Both the position numbers and the translations under genes were made by a program. The notes beneath the pieces are model-generated. The model had not been told where the DNA came from, ran no database searches, and worked only from the letters and a program-made list of their open reading frames with translations. A DNA stretch of 64,000 nt from Frigidibacter sp037095735 (GTDB lineage: Bacteria > Pseudomonadota > Alphaproteobacteria > Rhodobacterales > Rhodobacteraceae): the NCBI RefSeq assembly GCF_037095735.1, contig NZ_JBAWKD010000008.1, positions 1 through 64,000 on the forward strand. Direction: 5' to 3'. Positions 41,259 through 49,763 of the stretch are shown one piece after another (the first letter of the stretch is position 1; every line of letters begins with the position of its first letter).

Positions 41259-42068
41259 TTGGCGCACATCATCGTCACCGGAAACGAAAAGGGCGGCTCG
41301 GGGAAGTCGACGACCAGCATGCACGTGGCCACGGCGCTGGCGCGGATGGGCTGGCGCGTGGGGGCACTCGACCTCGACGTGCGGCAAAAGAGCTTCGGGC
41401 GCTACCTCGAGAACCGCCGGGCCTTCATGGCGCGCGAAGGGCTGGTGCTGCCGACGCCCGAGTATCGCGAACTGCCCGAGATCGACCAGGCGCTGGTCGG
41501 CCCGAACGACAACATCTTCGACATGAAGCTGTCGGCGGCCGTGGCCGAGCTGGACGAAGGCTGCGACTTCATCCTGATCGACTGCCCCGGCTCGCACACG
41601 CGGCTGAGCCAAGTCGCGCATTCGCTGGCCGACACGCTGATCACGCCGCTGAACGACAGCTTCATCGACTTCGACCTGCTGGCGCGCACCGATCCCGACT
41701 CGGGCAAGGTGCTCGGCCCCTCGATCTATTCCGAGATGGTCTGGAACGCCCGCCAGCTGCGCGCCCGCGCGGGCCTCAAGCCGATCGACTGGATCGTGCT
41801 GCGCAACCGTCTTGGCGCCCAGCACATGCACAACAAGAAGAAGGTCGGCGAGGCGCTGTCGTCGCTGTCGCGCCGCATCGGCTTCCGCGTCGCGCCCGGC
41901 TTCTCAGAGCGCGTGATCTTCCGCGAACTGTTCCCGCGGGGCCTGACGCTGCTGGACCTGAAGGACATCGGCGTCGAGAACCTGAACATCTCGAACGTCG
42001 CGGCCCGGCAGGAGCTGCGCGACCTGATGAAGGAACTGAAGCTGCCCGAGGTCACGCCGGACTTCTGA
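41259..42068 (+). CDS. mipZ: Division-plane positioning ATPase MipZ
   Basis: ParA-family ATPase that forms a gradient from ParB at the origins and inhibits FtsZ assembly near the poles. 269 residues. Begins IIVTGNEKGGSGKSTTSMHV (deviant Walker A), with LDLDVRQKSFGRYLENR and the DCPGSHTRLS switch region of the MipZ type, distinct from ordinary ParA/Soj. The start is TTG 41259, with GGGGGA at 41247-41252; no ATG fits. It stands alone, with no parB beside it, as usual for mipZ. Confidence 0.92.
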   Translation: MAHIIVTGNEKGGSGKSTTSMHVATALARMGWRVGALDLDVRQKSFGRYLENRRAFMAREGLVLPTPEYRELPEIDQALVGPNDNIFDMKLSAAVAELDEGCDFILIDCPGSHTRLSQVAHSLADTLITPLNDSFIDFDLLARTDPDSGKVLGPSIYSEMVWNARQLRARAGLKPIDWIVLRNRLGAQHMHNKKKVGEALSSLSRRIGFRVAPGFSERVIFRELFPRGLTLLDLKDIGVENLNISNVAARQELRDLMKELKLPEVTPDF

Positions 42069-42305
42069 ACGGGCTTGGCCAGCGGCGGGCGCGGAGCGCG
42101 GCCCGCCGGGGATGCTCTCCCGTCACCAGATCGCCAAGGCGCAGCACGAAGGCGTCGCAGCCCGGGCGGGCTGGGGGAAACAGGCGCCGAAGGAAACCCA
42201 TGTCTTCTCCTGTCGTCATTCGGGCGGCAGGATGGTCAGGACCCGGGGCAACGGCGTGGCGCGGCCCGGCCAGGGCCGGACCGATCCCACGGCATTCTCT
42301 GAAAA

Positions 42306-43025
42306 TCAGGCCGACAGGAATTCGCGCACGAAAGGCGTGGCCGGGCGGGCGCGCAGGTCCTGCGGGCGGCCGATCTGCTCGATCCGGCCCATCGACATCA
42401 CCACCACCAGATCCGCCAGCGCCATCGCCTCGTCCTGGTCATGGGTTACGAAGACGGTGGTCAGTCCGGTCGCATCGTGGATCTCGCGCAGGCCGGTGCG
42501 CAGCTCCTTGCGGACCTTGGCGTCGAGCGCCCCGAAGGGCTCGTCCAGAAGCAGCATCCGCGGCTCGATCGCCAATGCGCGGGCCAGGGCCACGCGCTGG
42601 CGCTGGCCCCCGGACAACTGCGAAGGATAGCGCTTGCCGATGTCAGGCAGCTGGATCAGCGTTAGAAGCTTCTGAACCCGCCGCTCGATCTCGGCCGCCG
42701 GCGGACGCTCGCGCCGCGGGCGGGCGCGCAGGCCATAGGCGATATTGTCGAAGACGGTCATGTGCCGGAACAGCGCGTAGGACTGGAAGACGAAGCCTGC
42801 CCGCCGTTCCTGCACGGAAAGACCCGTCGCATCGCGCGCGTCGAACATCAGACGCCCGGCATCGGGGTAGTCGAGCCCGCCGAGGATGCGCAGCAGCGTG
42901 GTCTTTCCCGACCCCGAGGGGCCGAGCAGTGCCACCAGCGCCCCCGATGGGATCGACAGGCTGACCGGGTGCAGCGCCACGGTCTGGCCGAAGGTCTTGG
43001 CGATTTCGTCGATCTCGATATGCAT
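42306..43025 (-). CDS. cysA: Sulfate/thiosulfate import ATP-binding protein, short form
   Basis: ATPase of the sulfate ABC importer. From ATG 43025 there are 239 residues: Walker A GPSGSGKTT (about 35-43), Q-loop FVFQSYALF, signature LSGGQRQRVALARAL, Walker B LLLDEPFGALD and H-loop VTHDQDEAMALA. Usual CysA has about 330-360 residues with a C-terminal TOBE/regulatory domain; here the protein stops right after PFVREFLSA, so that domain is absent. Reading past the TGA gives about 30 further codons without clear homology. It is the last gene of the cys operon; 237 nt without a gene separate it from mipZ. Confidence 0.92.
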   Translation of the reverse strand: MHIEIDEIAKTFGQTVALHPVSLSIPSGALVALLGPSGSGKTTLLRILGGLDYPDAGRLMFDARDATGLSVQERRAGFVFQSYALFRHMTVFDNIAYGLRARPRRERPPAAEIERRVQKLLTLIQLPDIGKRYPSQLSGGQRQRVALARALAIEPRMLLLDEPFGALDAKVRKELRTGLREIHDATGLTTVFVTHDQDEAMALADLVVVMSMGRIEQIGRPQDLRARPATPFVREFLSA

Positions 43026-43033
43026 GCGGGACC

Positions 43034-43906
43034 TCAATGGCGAAGGGTGGCGGCCAGCTGGTCGGCGAAGCGCCATTCCAGCGCGGTCTTCACGGCCAGC
43101 GTCACCAGCGCGAGCGCGGCAAGGACGGCAGCGAGGGTGAAGGCGGCGGTCGAAAGATATTCGTTGTAGAGCATCTCGATCGCGATCGGCATCGTCGCGG
43201 TCTCGCCCCGGATCCGGCCCGAAACGACGGTGACCGCCCCGAACTCGCCCATCGCCCGGGCGTTGCACAGCAGCACGCCGTAGAGCAGCGCCCAGCGGAT
43301 GTTCGGAAGCGTCACGGTGAAGAACACGCGCCAGCCCCCTGCCCCCAGCGTCAGCGCGGCCTCTTCCTCGGTCCGGCCCTGCTCGATCATCACCGGGATC
43401 AGCTCGCGTGCGATGAAGGGGAAGGTGACGAAGAGCGTGGCCGCGACGATGCCCGGCAACGCGAAGACGATGGGGAAGCCCGCGGCGACGAACCAGTGGC
43501 CCACCGCGCTGTTCGCGCCGAACAGAAGCACGAGGCACAGGCCCGCGACCACCGGCGAGACCGAGAACGGCAGGTCGATCAGCGTGATCAGGAAGGCCTT
43601 GCCGCGGAAATCGAACTTGGTGATCAGCCAGGCGGCGGCCACGCCGAAGACCGCGTTCAGCGGCACCGAGATGGCAGCGACCCAAAGCGTCAGCCGGATC
43701 GCCGCCCGCGCGTCGGGCTCGTGCAGCGCCTGAACGACGCCAGCGAATCCGTCCGAGAAGGCCTCGGCGAAGACCACGACGAGCGGGGCGAAGAGCAGCA
43801 GGGCAAGGATCGCGATCACGGTCAGGATCAGGCCCGCGCGGAACAGCGGGGTTTCGGTCGTCACCTCGCGGCGGGCGAAGCGCGGGGCGGCAGAGGCGTC
43901 AGACAT
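43034..43906 (-). CDS. cysW: Sulfate ABC transporter permease CysW
   Basis: 290-residue membrane permease with six helices. The N-terminus is cytosolic and hydrophilic; the ATPase-contact EAA loop contains EEEAALTLGAGGWRVFFTVTLP. NARAMGEFGAVTVVSG is the conserved CysW segment. It overlaps cysT by 8 nt and lies 8 nt before cysA. Works as the CysT-CysW heterodimer. Confidence 0.95.
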   Translation of the reverse strand: MSDASAAPRFARREVTTETPLFRAGLILTVIAILALLLFAPLVVVFAEAFSDGFAGVVQALHEPDARAAIRLTLWVAAISVPLNAVFGVAAAWLITKFDFRGKAFLITLIDLPFSVSPVVAGLCLVLLFGANSAVGHWFVAAGFPIVFALPGIVAATLFVTFPFIARELIPVMIEQGRTEEEAALTLGAGGWRVFFTVTLPNIRWALLYGVLLCNARAMGEFGAVTVVSGRIRGETATMPIAIEMLYNEYLSTAAFTLAAVLAALALVTLAVKTALEWRFADQLAATLRH

Positions 43907-44744
43907 GACCGATTCTCCGGCGGCTCCAGACCTGGACCGCGTTGATGAGCAGCAGCAGCGCGAAGGAAATCAGCAGCATCGCGATCCCGATCGCCGCGGC
44001 GCCGCCATAGTCAAATTCCTCGAGGCGGATGACGATCAGCAGCGGCGCGATCTCGGTCTTCATCGGGATGTTACCGGCGATGAAGATGACCGAGCCGTAT
44101 TCGCCGACCGACCGTGCAAGCGCCAGCGCGAAGCCGGTCAGCGCCGCGGGCGTCAGCGCCGGCAGCACGACATGGCGCAGCGTGTGGGCCCGGCTTGCGC
44201 CCAGCGTGGCCGAGGCTTCCTCGACCTCGCGGTCGAGATCCTCGATCACGGGCTGCACGGTGCGGGTGACGAAGGGCAGTCCCACGAAGATCAGCGCGAC
44301 GAGGATACCCCATTGCGTATAGGCGATGCGCTGGCCGAACTCCTTGGCGATCTCGCCGAAGGCGCCGTTCGGGGCGTAAAGCGCGGTCAAGGCGATCCCG
44401 GCGACGGCGGTGGGCAGCGCGAAGGGCAAATCGACCGCCGCGTCGATCAGGCGGCGGCCCGGAAAGCGGTAGCGCACCAGCACCCAGGCCAGCGCGACAC
44501 CGAAGACCAGGTTGAACATCGCCGCGATGAGCGCCAGCCGGAACGACAGGAACAGCGCCGAGGCCACGCGCTCGGTCGCGATCGTGGCCCAGATCTGCGC
44601 CGGGCCGAAGGACAGGCCCCGCGCGATCAGGGCCGCCATCGGCAGCAGCACCACCAGCGACAGCAGGGTCAGGGTGATCCCGCCCGCCAGCCCGAGACCG
44701 GGCATGGGCGAGCGGGCGACAAGGCGGGGCCAGGCGCGGGTCAT
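43899..44744 (-). CDS. cysT: Sulfate ABC transporter permease CysT/CysU
   Basis: 281 residues from ATG 44744, immediately after the sbp stop; an in-frame ATG at 44783 inside sbp is less likely. Six helices, the EAA loop with VEEASATLGASRAHTLRHVVLP, and RSVGEYGSVIFIAGNIP, which is characteristic of CysT. Partner of CysW in the inner membrane. Confidence 0.95.
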   Translation of the reverse strand: MTRAWPRLVARSPMPGLGLAGGITLTLLSLVVLLPMAALIARGLSFGPAQIWATIATERVASALFLSFRLALIAAMFNLVFGVALAWVLVRYRFPGRRLIDAAVDLPFALPTAVAGIALTALYAPNGAFGEIAKEFGQRIAYTQWGILVALIFVGLPFVTRTVQPVIEDLDREVEEASATLGASRAHTLRHVVLPALTPAALTGFALALARSVGEYGSVIFIAGNIPMKTEIAPLLIVIRLEEFDYGGAAAIGIAMLLISFALLLLINAVQVWSRRRIGHV

Positions 44745-44745
44745 G

Positions 44746-45729
44746 TCATTTCGCCGTGTAGATCTGGTCGAAGATGCCGCCATCCCCGAAATGCTCGGGC
44801 TGCACCTTCTTCCAGCCGCCGAAATCCTCGATCGTCACAAGGTCCAGCTTGGGAAAGCGGTCCACATCCGCCGACTCGGCCGCCGAGGCATCCCAGGCGC
44901 GGTAGTAGTTCTTGAAGGCCAGCGCCTGCGCCTCGGGCGAATAGAGGTAGTTCAGATAGTCCTCGGCCAGCGCCCGCTGCTCCGGCGTCTTGATATTGGC
45001 CTCGACCAGCGCCACCGGCGGCTCTGCCAGCACCGAAACCGAGGGCACGACGATGTCGAACTGATCTTCGCCCAGCTCGGCCAGCGCCAGATAGGCCTCG
45101 TTCTCCCAGGCCAGCAAAACGTCGCCGATGCCCCGCTGCGCGAAGGTCGTGGTCGCGCCGCGAGCCCCGGTGTCGAGCACCGGCACATGGGTGAACAGCT
45201 CTTTAACGTATTCCTTGGGGTCCTTGCCGTTCTTCTCGGCCCAGGCCCAGGCGGCAAGGTAGTTCCAGCGCGCCCCGCCCGAGGTCTTCGGGTTCGGCGT
45301 GATGACCTCGACCCCGTCCTTGGTCAGGTCGCCCCAGTCCTTGATGCCCTTCGGATTGCCGTCGCGCACCAGGAAGACGATGGTCGAGGTATAGGGGGAC
45401 GAATTGTGCGGCAGCTTGCCCTGCCAGTCGGCGGGAAGCTTGCCCGCATCGGCGATACGGTCGATGTCCGACGCTAGCGCCAGCGTGACCACCTGCGCAT
45501 CGAGCCCGTCGATCACGGCGCGCGCCTGTGCGCCCGAGCCGCCGTGCGACGCCTGAAGCTGCGCCGCGTCATGCCCCTCGGCCTTCCAGTGGTCTTCGAA
45601 GATAGCGTTGTAGGCGCGGTAGAATTCGCGCGTCGGGTCATAACTGACGTTCAGCAGCGATTGCGCCTGGGCGGTCAGCGGGGTGGACAGCAGCAGCGCT
45701 GCCAGCGCGGAAAGGGTGAGCTGTTTCAT
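44746..45729 (-). CDS. sbp: Sulfate-binding periplasmic protein
   Basis: Captures sulfate (or thiosulfate) for the CysTWA importer. 327 residues: signal peptide 1-22 (ALAALLLSTPLTAQA), then LLNVSYDPTREFYRAYN, GGSGAQARAVIDG, TPNPKTSGGARWNYLAAWA and LAWENEAYLA, the conserved Sbp/CysP segments. It is followed directly by cysT and preceded 10 nt upstream by a small unknown gene. Confidence 0.95.
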   Translation of the reverse strand: MKQLTLSALAALLLSTPLTAQAQSLLNVSYDPTREFYRAYNAIFEDHWKAEGHDAAQLQASHGGSGAQARAVIDGLDAQVVTLALASDIDRIADAGKLPADWQGKLPHNSSPYTSTIVFLVRDGNPKGIKDWGDLTKDGVEVITPNPKTSGGARWNYLAAWAWAEKNGKDPKEYVKELFTHVPVLDTGARGATTTFAQRGIGDVLLAWENEAYLALAELGEDQFDIVVPSVSVLAEPPVALVEANIKTPEQRALAEDYLNYLYSPEAQALAFKNYYRAWDASAAESADVDRFPKLDLVTIEDFGGWKKVQPEHFGDGGIFDQIYTAK

Positions 45730-45739
45730 GGGTCCTGCC

Positions 45740-45991
45740 TCAGCGGCTGCGGTTTCGGGTCTGGAGCGCCTCGATGCGCGGGGTCCAGTTGCGGCGGTCC
45801 CGGCCTTCGAGCAACTCGGCCACGGCGCCTGCAGGGTCGCGGCTGAACACGGTCAGCGTGCGGCCATTGACGCGGTGGGCGCGTCCGGTGCGGCGGTCGA
45901 CAAGCTGGATCGAATAGAGCGGCGCCGGCGTTTCGGCGGCCGCGATATGTCCCGAGGCGGGTCCGCCCCAGCCATGGATCGAGATGGTCAT
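45740..45991 (-). CDS. Small protein of unknown function leading the sulfate operon
   Basis: 83 residues from ATG 45991, chosen because GGAGG lies 8-9 nt before it; ATGs at 46006 and 46078 are possible. It is soluble, without signal peptide or membrane helix, with APLYSIQLVDRRTGRAHRV and GRTLTVFSRDPAGAVAELL followed by a basic end. No family recognised. It is the first gene after the operator region and 10 nt before sbp, so it should be co-expressed with sulfate uptake. A regulatory or assimilatory accessory role is inference. Confidence 0.65.
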   Translation of the reverse strand: MTISIHGWGGPASGHIAAAETPAPLYSIQLVDRRTGRAHRVNGRTLTVFSRDPAGAVAELLEGRDRRNWTPRIEALQTRNRSR

Positions 45992-46054
45992 CTCTGGTGC
46001 CTCCATCTGCCACCGGCACCGTGCCGGGGATGGCTTAATTACGACCAACTCGCT

Positions 46055-46079
46055 CGTGTTTATCAAGCGAATAAACACG
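46055..46079. promoter_or_regulatory. 25-bp palindrome before the sulfate operon
   Basis: CGTGTTTAT (46055-46063) and ATAAACACG (46071-46079) form a perfect 9-bp inverted repeat with a 7-nt spacer inside an unusually AT-rich stretch (about 46030-46125), about 65 nt before the first gene of the operon. It is the best candidate operator for the Rrf2-type regulator encoded just upstream. Confidence 0.6.
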
Positions 46080-46208
46080 TCAATCTTTGTCGTGATTTTG
46101 GGGAATTATTCTCTTTCGACGCGGACGCGCAGAAGCGGATACCGCGCAGGAAACCCCGCCCGCCGCGACGAGTCAGAGCCAATCATCTGATAAGATGCGT
46201 GTTTTCCG

Positions 46209-46670
46209 CTACACTGCGGCGGGGGCCTGCAGCACGGTTTCGGCCACGCTGGGCTGCGCCACCAGATCGGCCAAGGTAAGCGACTCGATCAGGACGAGGT
46301 AGGACCAGAACACTTCCGCGAACAGGCGCCGGATCCGGCAGCTGTTCTCGTCCGAACAATCCTCGCAGCGCTGGTAGGCCCGGCGCGAGAGGCAGGGCAA
46401 GGGCGCGATCGGCCCGTCGATCAGCCGCAGCATCTCGGACAGCTGGACGCTGGCCGCAGGCTTGATCAGCTCATAGCCGCCGGCCCGCCCGCGGGTCGAG
46501 GCGATGATCCCGGCATTGCGGATTTCGAGCAGGATGTGTTCGAGAAAGCGCTTGGGCGCGCCCGACCGCTTGGCGATCTCTTCGATGCGCAAGGCAGAGC
46601 CATCGCCTGCCTTCTCGTCGGCAAGCACCATGAGCGCCTTGAGCGCGTATTTGGCCTTCTGCGTGATCAT
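46209..46670 (-). CDS. Rrf2-family regulator with four cysteines (CysR/IscR-like)
   Basis: 153 residues. N-terminal winged helix with KAKYALKALMVLA and KRFLEHILLEIRNAGII, then the Rrf2 wing STRGRAGGYEL. C93, C102, C105 and C111 cluster in PCLSRRAYQRCEDC and SDENSC and could bind an Fe-S cluster; spacing differs from IscR (CX5CX5C). It is encoded upstream of and in the same direction as the sulfate importer genes, so control of sulfate uptake in response to cysteine or Fe-S status is likely but unproven. Confidence 0.85.
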   Translation of the reverse strand: MITQKAKYALKALMVLADEKAGDGSALRIEEIAKRSGAPKRFLEHILLEIRNAGIIASTRGRAGGYELIKPAASVQLSEMLRLIDGPIAPLPCLSRRAYQRCEDCSDENSCRIRRLFAEVFWSYLVLIESLTLADLVAQPSVAETVLQAPAAV

Positions 46671-46802
46671 TCCTCACCCCTAGCCCCAATCCGGAAGGGA
46701 ATCAACGCGCTCGGGCGGGGTTGGAATAAATCTACACCAAACCTATCGACATTTAGATGTTTTCTGGCATCCTCGCGACTCGCAGCCCCAAGGGAGACCG
46801 GA

Positions 46803-47276
46803 ATGGACCAGCTCGACCTGATCGATCGCAAGATCCTCTCGGAACTGATGACCGATGCGACCCTGCCGATCGCGCAGATCGCCGACCGGGTGGGCCTGTC
46901 GCAGACCCCCTGCTGGAAGCGGATCCAGAAGCTCGAGGCGGCGGGAATCATCACCCGGCGCGTGGCCGTGGTGGACCCCGCGCGGATCGGACTGGGACTG
47001 ACGGTCTTCGTGGGGATCGAGGCTGCGGATCATACGCCCGAGTGGCGCGACACCTTCACTCGGACCGTCGCGCGCCTGCCCGAGGTCATGCAGGCCTTCC
47101 GGCTGGCCGGTGAAATGGACTACCTGCTGCGCGTCGCGGTCAGCGACATGGAAGGCTACGACCGGTTCTACAAAACGCTGACCGATGCCGTTCCGGTCAA
47201 GAACCTGACTTCGCATTTCGCGATGGAATGGCTGAAATCCTCGACGGTCTACCCGCTCGACACCGTCAACAGGTAG
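46803..47276 (+). CDS. Lrp/AsnC-family regulator
   Basis: 157 residues: an N-terminal helix-turn-helix (LDLIDRKILSELMTDATL, IADRVGLSQTPCWKRIQKL) and a C-terminal RAM ligand-binding domain (FRLAGEMDYLLRVAV, VKNLTSHFAMEWLKSSTVYP). The ligand is probably an amino acid. Divergent from the rrf2 gene; ATTTAGAT with inverted ACAT/ATGT flanks (46749-46760) in the shared region could be its site. No target operon is adjacent in its own direction. Confidence 0.9.
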   Translation: MDQLDLIDRKILSELMTDATLPIAQIADRVGLSQTPCWKRIQKLEAAGIITRRVAVVDPARIGLGLTVFVGIEAADHTPEWRDTFTRTVARLPEVMQAFRLAGEMDYLLRVAVSDMEGYDRFYKTLTDAVPVKNLTSHFAMEWLKSSTVYPLDTVNR

Positions 47277-47324
47277 CGCCGGGGCGCGGGCAACAGGAAA
47301 CGCCCGGGCGCGGGGGGCCCGGGG

Positions 47325-47352
47325 GGGGGGCTCGCCCCCCGACCTTGTTTTC
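47325..47352 (-). repeat. Intergenic repeat family 2, copy 3 (inverted)
   Basis: On the minus strand: AAAACAAGGTCGGGGGG then CGAGCCCCCC. On the plus strand GGGGGG-CTCG-CCCCCC (47325-47340) is followed by CTTGTTTT, so it can act as terminator for the Lrp gene while lying right at the pheT 3' end. Confidence 0.6.
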
Positions 47353-47353
47353 G

Positions 47354-49762
47354 TCAGCCGCGCAGCGTGCCGCCGGTTGCCTTGGCCACCTTCTCGACGA
47401 TCTTCGCCGACACCGCCGCAATGTCCTCTTCGGTCAGCGTCTTGTCGGTCGGCTGCAGCCGCACGGTCAGGGCGAGGCTCTTCTTGCCCTGCCCCATCTG
47501 CGCCTCGGCCGCGGGTCCGGTGAACTGGTCGAAGACGCGCACGCTGTCGATCAGCGCCTTGTCGGCCCCGGCTGCGGCGTTGACCGCCGTCAGCGCCTCG
47601 ACACCCGCGTCCAGCACGAAGGCGAAGTCGCGCTCGACCGCCTGCAGGTCCAACAGCTTCAGCGCGGGCCGGGTGGCGGATTTCACCTTCGGGAACGGCA
47701 CCGATTCCGGCAGCACCGTGAAGGCCACCGCCGGGCCCTTCACGCCCATCTCGCGCAGCACCTTGGGATGCACCTCGCCAAAGACCGCCATCGCGTTCGG
47801 CCCTAGCGCGATCACGCCCGAGCGGCCCGGGTGGAACCAGCCCGGCACCTTGCGGGTGACCTGCACCCGCGCGGGCGCGCCGATCGCGGACAGCACCGCC
47901 TCGGCGTCGGCCTTGGCATCGTAGAGGTCGACGGGACGGCGCGTCCCGAACGTGTCCCGCTGGGCCGAGGCGCCGACCAGCAGGCCCGCCGCCGCCAGCC
48001 TCTGCTCGCCCGGCTCGCCGCCCGCGAAGACCGGGCCGATCTCGAACAGCGCCAGATCCGCGAAGCCCCGCGCCTGGTTGCGCGCTGCCGCCGCCAGCAG
48101 GCCCGGCAGCAGGTCGGGCCGCAGGTGGGTCATTTCCGAGGAAATGGGGTTCTCGATCCGCACCGCGTCCGAGCCGCCGCCGAACAGCGCCGCCGAAGCG
48201 CCGTCGATGAAGCTGTAGGTGACGCATTCATTGTAGCCGAGGCTCGCCAGCGCCCGGCGCGCGGTCTTCTCGCGCATCTGCATCGGCGTCAGGATCGGCT
48301 GCGGCACGCCTGCGGCTTCCCGCGCCATAGGCTTGCCCTCGAGCTTCGTCAGCGAGGCGATCCGCGCAACCTCTTCGACCAGATCCGCCTCGCCCAGCAC
48401 ATCGGGACGCCAGCTGGGCGGCGTCGCCATGTCGCCGTCCATCACGAAGCCCAAGGCTTCCAGCGTCTGGCGCTGGGTTTCCGGCGCGATCTCCATCCCC
48501 ACCAGGCTGATGACACGCGCGGTGTCCAGCTTGTAGGCCCGCGTGGTGTCGGGGGCGGCACCGGCGGTCACGACGTCTGAAGCCTCGCCGCCGCAGAGAT
48601 CGAGGATCATCCGCGTCGCCAGTTCCATGCCGTCGGCGGTGAAGGCCGGATCGATCCCGCGCTCGAAGCGATAGCGCGCGTCCGAGTTGATGCGTAGGGC
48701 GCGGCCCGTCGTGGCCGTGCGGATCGGGTCGAAGAACGCGGCTTCCAGGAAGACCTCGGTGGTCTCGTCCGAACAGCCGGTCTCTTCGCCACCCATCACG
48801 CCGCCAAGGCTTTCCACCTTCTCGCCGGCCGCGATCACGGTCATGCCGGGCTTCAGCGCATAGGTCTTGCCGTCGAGCGCCAGCAGGCTCTCGCCCTCGC
48901 GCGCCGAGCGGACGGTGAGCCCGCCCGCGACCTTGCCGGCATCGAAGACATGCAGCGGCCGGTTCAGGTCGAAGGTGAAGAGGTTGGTGATGTCCACCAG
49001 CACCGAGATCGGACGCAGGCCGATCGCGGTCAGGCGCTGTTGCAGCCAGTCCGGCGAGGGGCCGTTCTTCACGCCGCGGATCACCCGGCCGAGGAAATGC
49101 GGGCAGGCTTTTTCACTGACCTCGGGGGCCAGCGTCACCGGCACCGGGCAGGGGAAGGTGCCCGCGACCGGCTCGACCTTGAGCGGTTTCAGGACCCCGA
49201 GGCCCCGCGCCGCGAGGTCGCGCGCGATGCCGCGCACGCCCAAGGCATCGGGGCGGTTCGGGGTAATCTTGATGTAGATCATCGGATCGACCGCGGCGGG
49301 GCGGTTCGCGGCCAGCCAGTCGACGAACTTCTGGCCAACCTCGCCCGAGGGCAGCTCAATGATCCCGCCGTGCTCGTCGGAAAGCTCCAGCTCGCGCTCC
49401 GAGGCCATCATGCCGTGGCTTTCGACGCCGCGGATCTTTCCGACGCCGAGCGTGGTGTCGATGCCGGGGACGTAGTCGCCGGGCTTGCACAGCACGACGG
49501 TGATGCCGGCGCGGGCGTTCGGGGCGCCACAGACGATCTGCTTTTCACCCTCGTCGGTCATCACGCGGCAGACCCGCAGCCGGTCGGCATCGGGGTGCTG
49601 CTCGGCATGCACGACCTTCGCCAGCGTGAAGGTTTCCAGCTTGGCGGCGGGGTTCGTGACCTCCTCGACCTCGAGCCCGAGGTCGGTCAGCGCATAGAGG
49701 ATCTCGTCGAGGCTCGCCTCGGTCTCGAGATGGCCCTTCAGCCAGGAGAGGGTGAATTTCAT
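47354..49762 (-). CDS. pheT: Phenylalanyl-tRNA synthetase beta subunit
   Basis: Beta chain of the (alpha-beta)2 enzyme charging tRNA-Phe; recognises tRNA and edits Tyr-tRNA-Phe. 802 residues: an N-terminal EMAP-like tRNA-binding domain (about 40-148, HPDADRLRVCRV), B3/B4 editing domain, B5 domain, a catalytic-like core and the C-terminal FDX-ACB anticodon domain (about 710-802). It begins 1 nt after the stop of a cupin gene that separates it from pheS. Confidence 0.97.
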   Translation of the reverse strand: MKFTLSWLKGHLETEASLDEILYALTDLGLEVEEVTNPAAKLETFTLAKVVHAEQHPDADRLRVCRVMTDEGEKQIVCGAPNARAGITVVLCKPGDYVPGIDTTLGVGKIRGVESHGMMASERELELSDEHGGIIELPSGEVGQKFVDWLAANRPAAVDPMIYIKITPNRPDALGVRGIARDLAARGLGVLKPLKVEPVAGTFPCPVPVTLAPEVSEKACPHFLGRVIRGVKNGPSPDWLQQRLTAIGLRPISVLVDITNLFTFDLNRPLHVFDAGKVAGGLTVRSAREGESLLALDGKTYALKPGMTVIAAGEKVESLGGVMGGEETGCSDETTEVFLEAAFFDPIRTATTGRALRINSDARYRFERGIDPAFTADGMELATRMILDLCGGEASDVVTAGAAPDTTRAYKLDTARVISLVGMEIAPETQRQTLEALGFVMDGDMATPPSWRPDVLGEADLVEEVARIASLTKLEGKPMAREAAGVPQPILTPMQMREKTARRALASLGYNECVTYSFIDGASAALFGGGSDAVRIENPISSEMTHLRPDLLPGLLAAAARNQARGFADLALFEIGPVFAGGEPGEQRLAAAGLLVGASAQRDTFGTRRPVDLYDAKADAEAVLSAIGAPARVQVTRKVPGWFHPGRSGVIALGPNAMAVFGEVHPKVLREMGVKGPAVAFTVLPESVPFPKVKSATRPALKLLDLQAVERDFAFVLDAGVEALTAVNAAAGADKALIDSVRVFDQFTGPAAEAQMGQGKKSLALTVRLQPTDKTLTEEDIAAVSAKIVEKVAKATGGTLRG

Positions 49763-49763
49763 G

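Noticed and set aside
42069..42305. Possible small gene between mipZ and cysA
   Set aside because: Frames present are low-quality and overlap the cysA end; only a GGCGGGC...GCCCGCC hairpin near 42086-42110 is visible.
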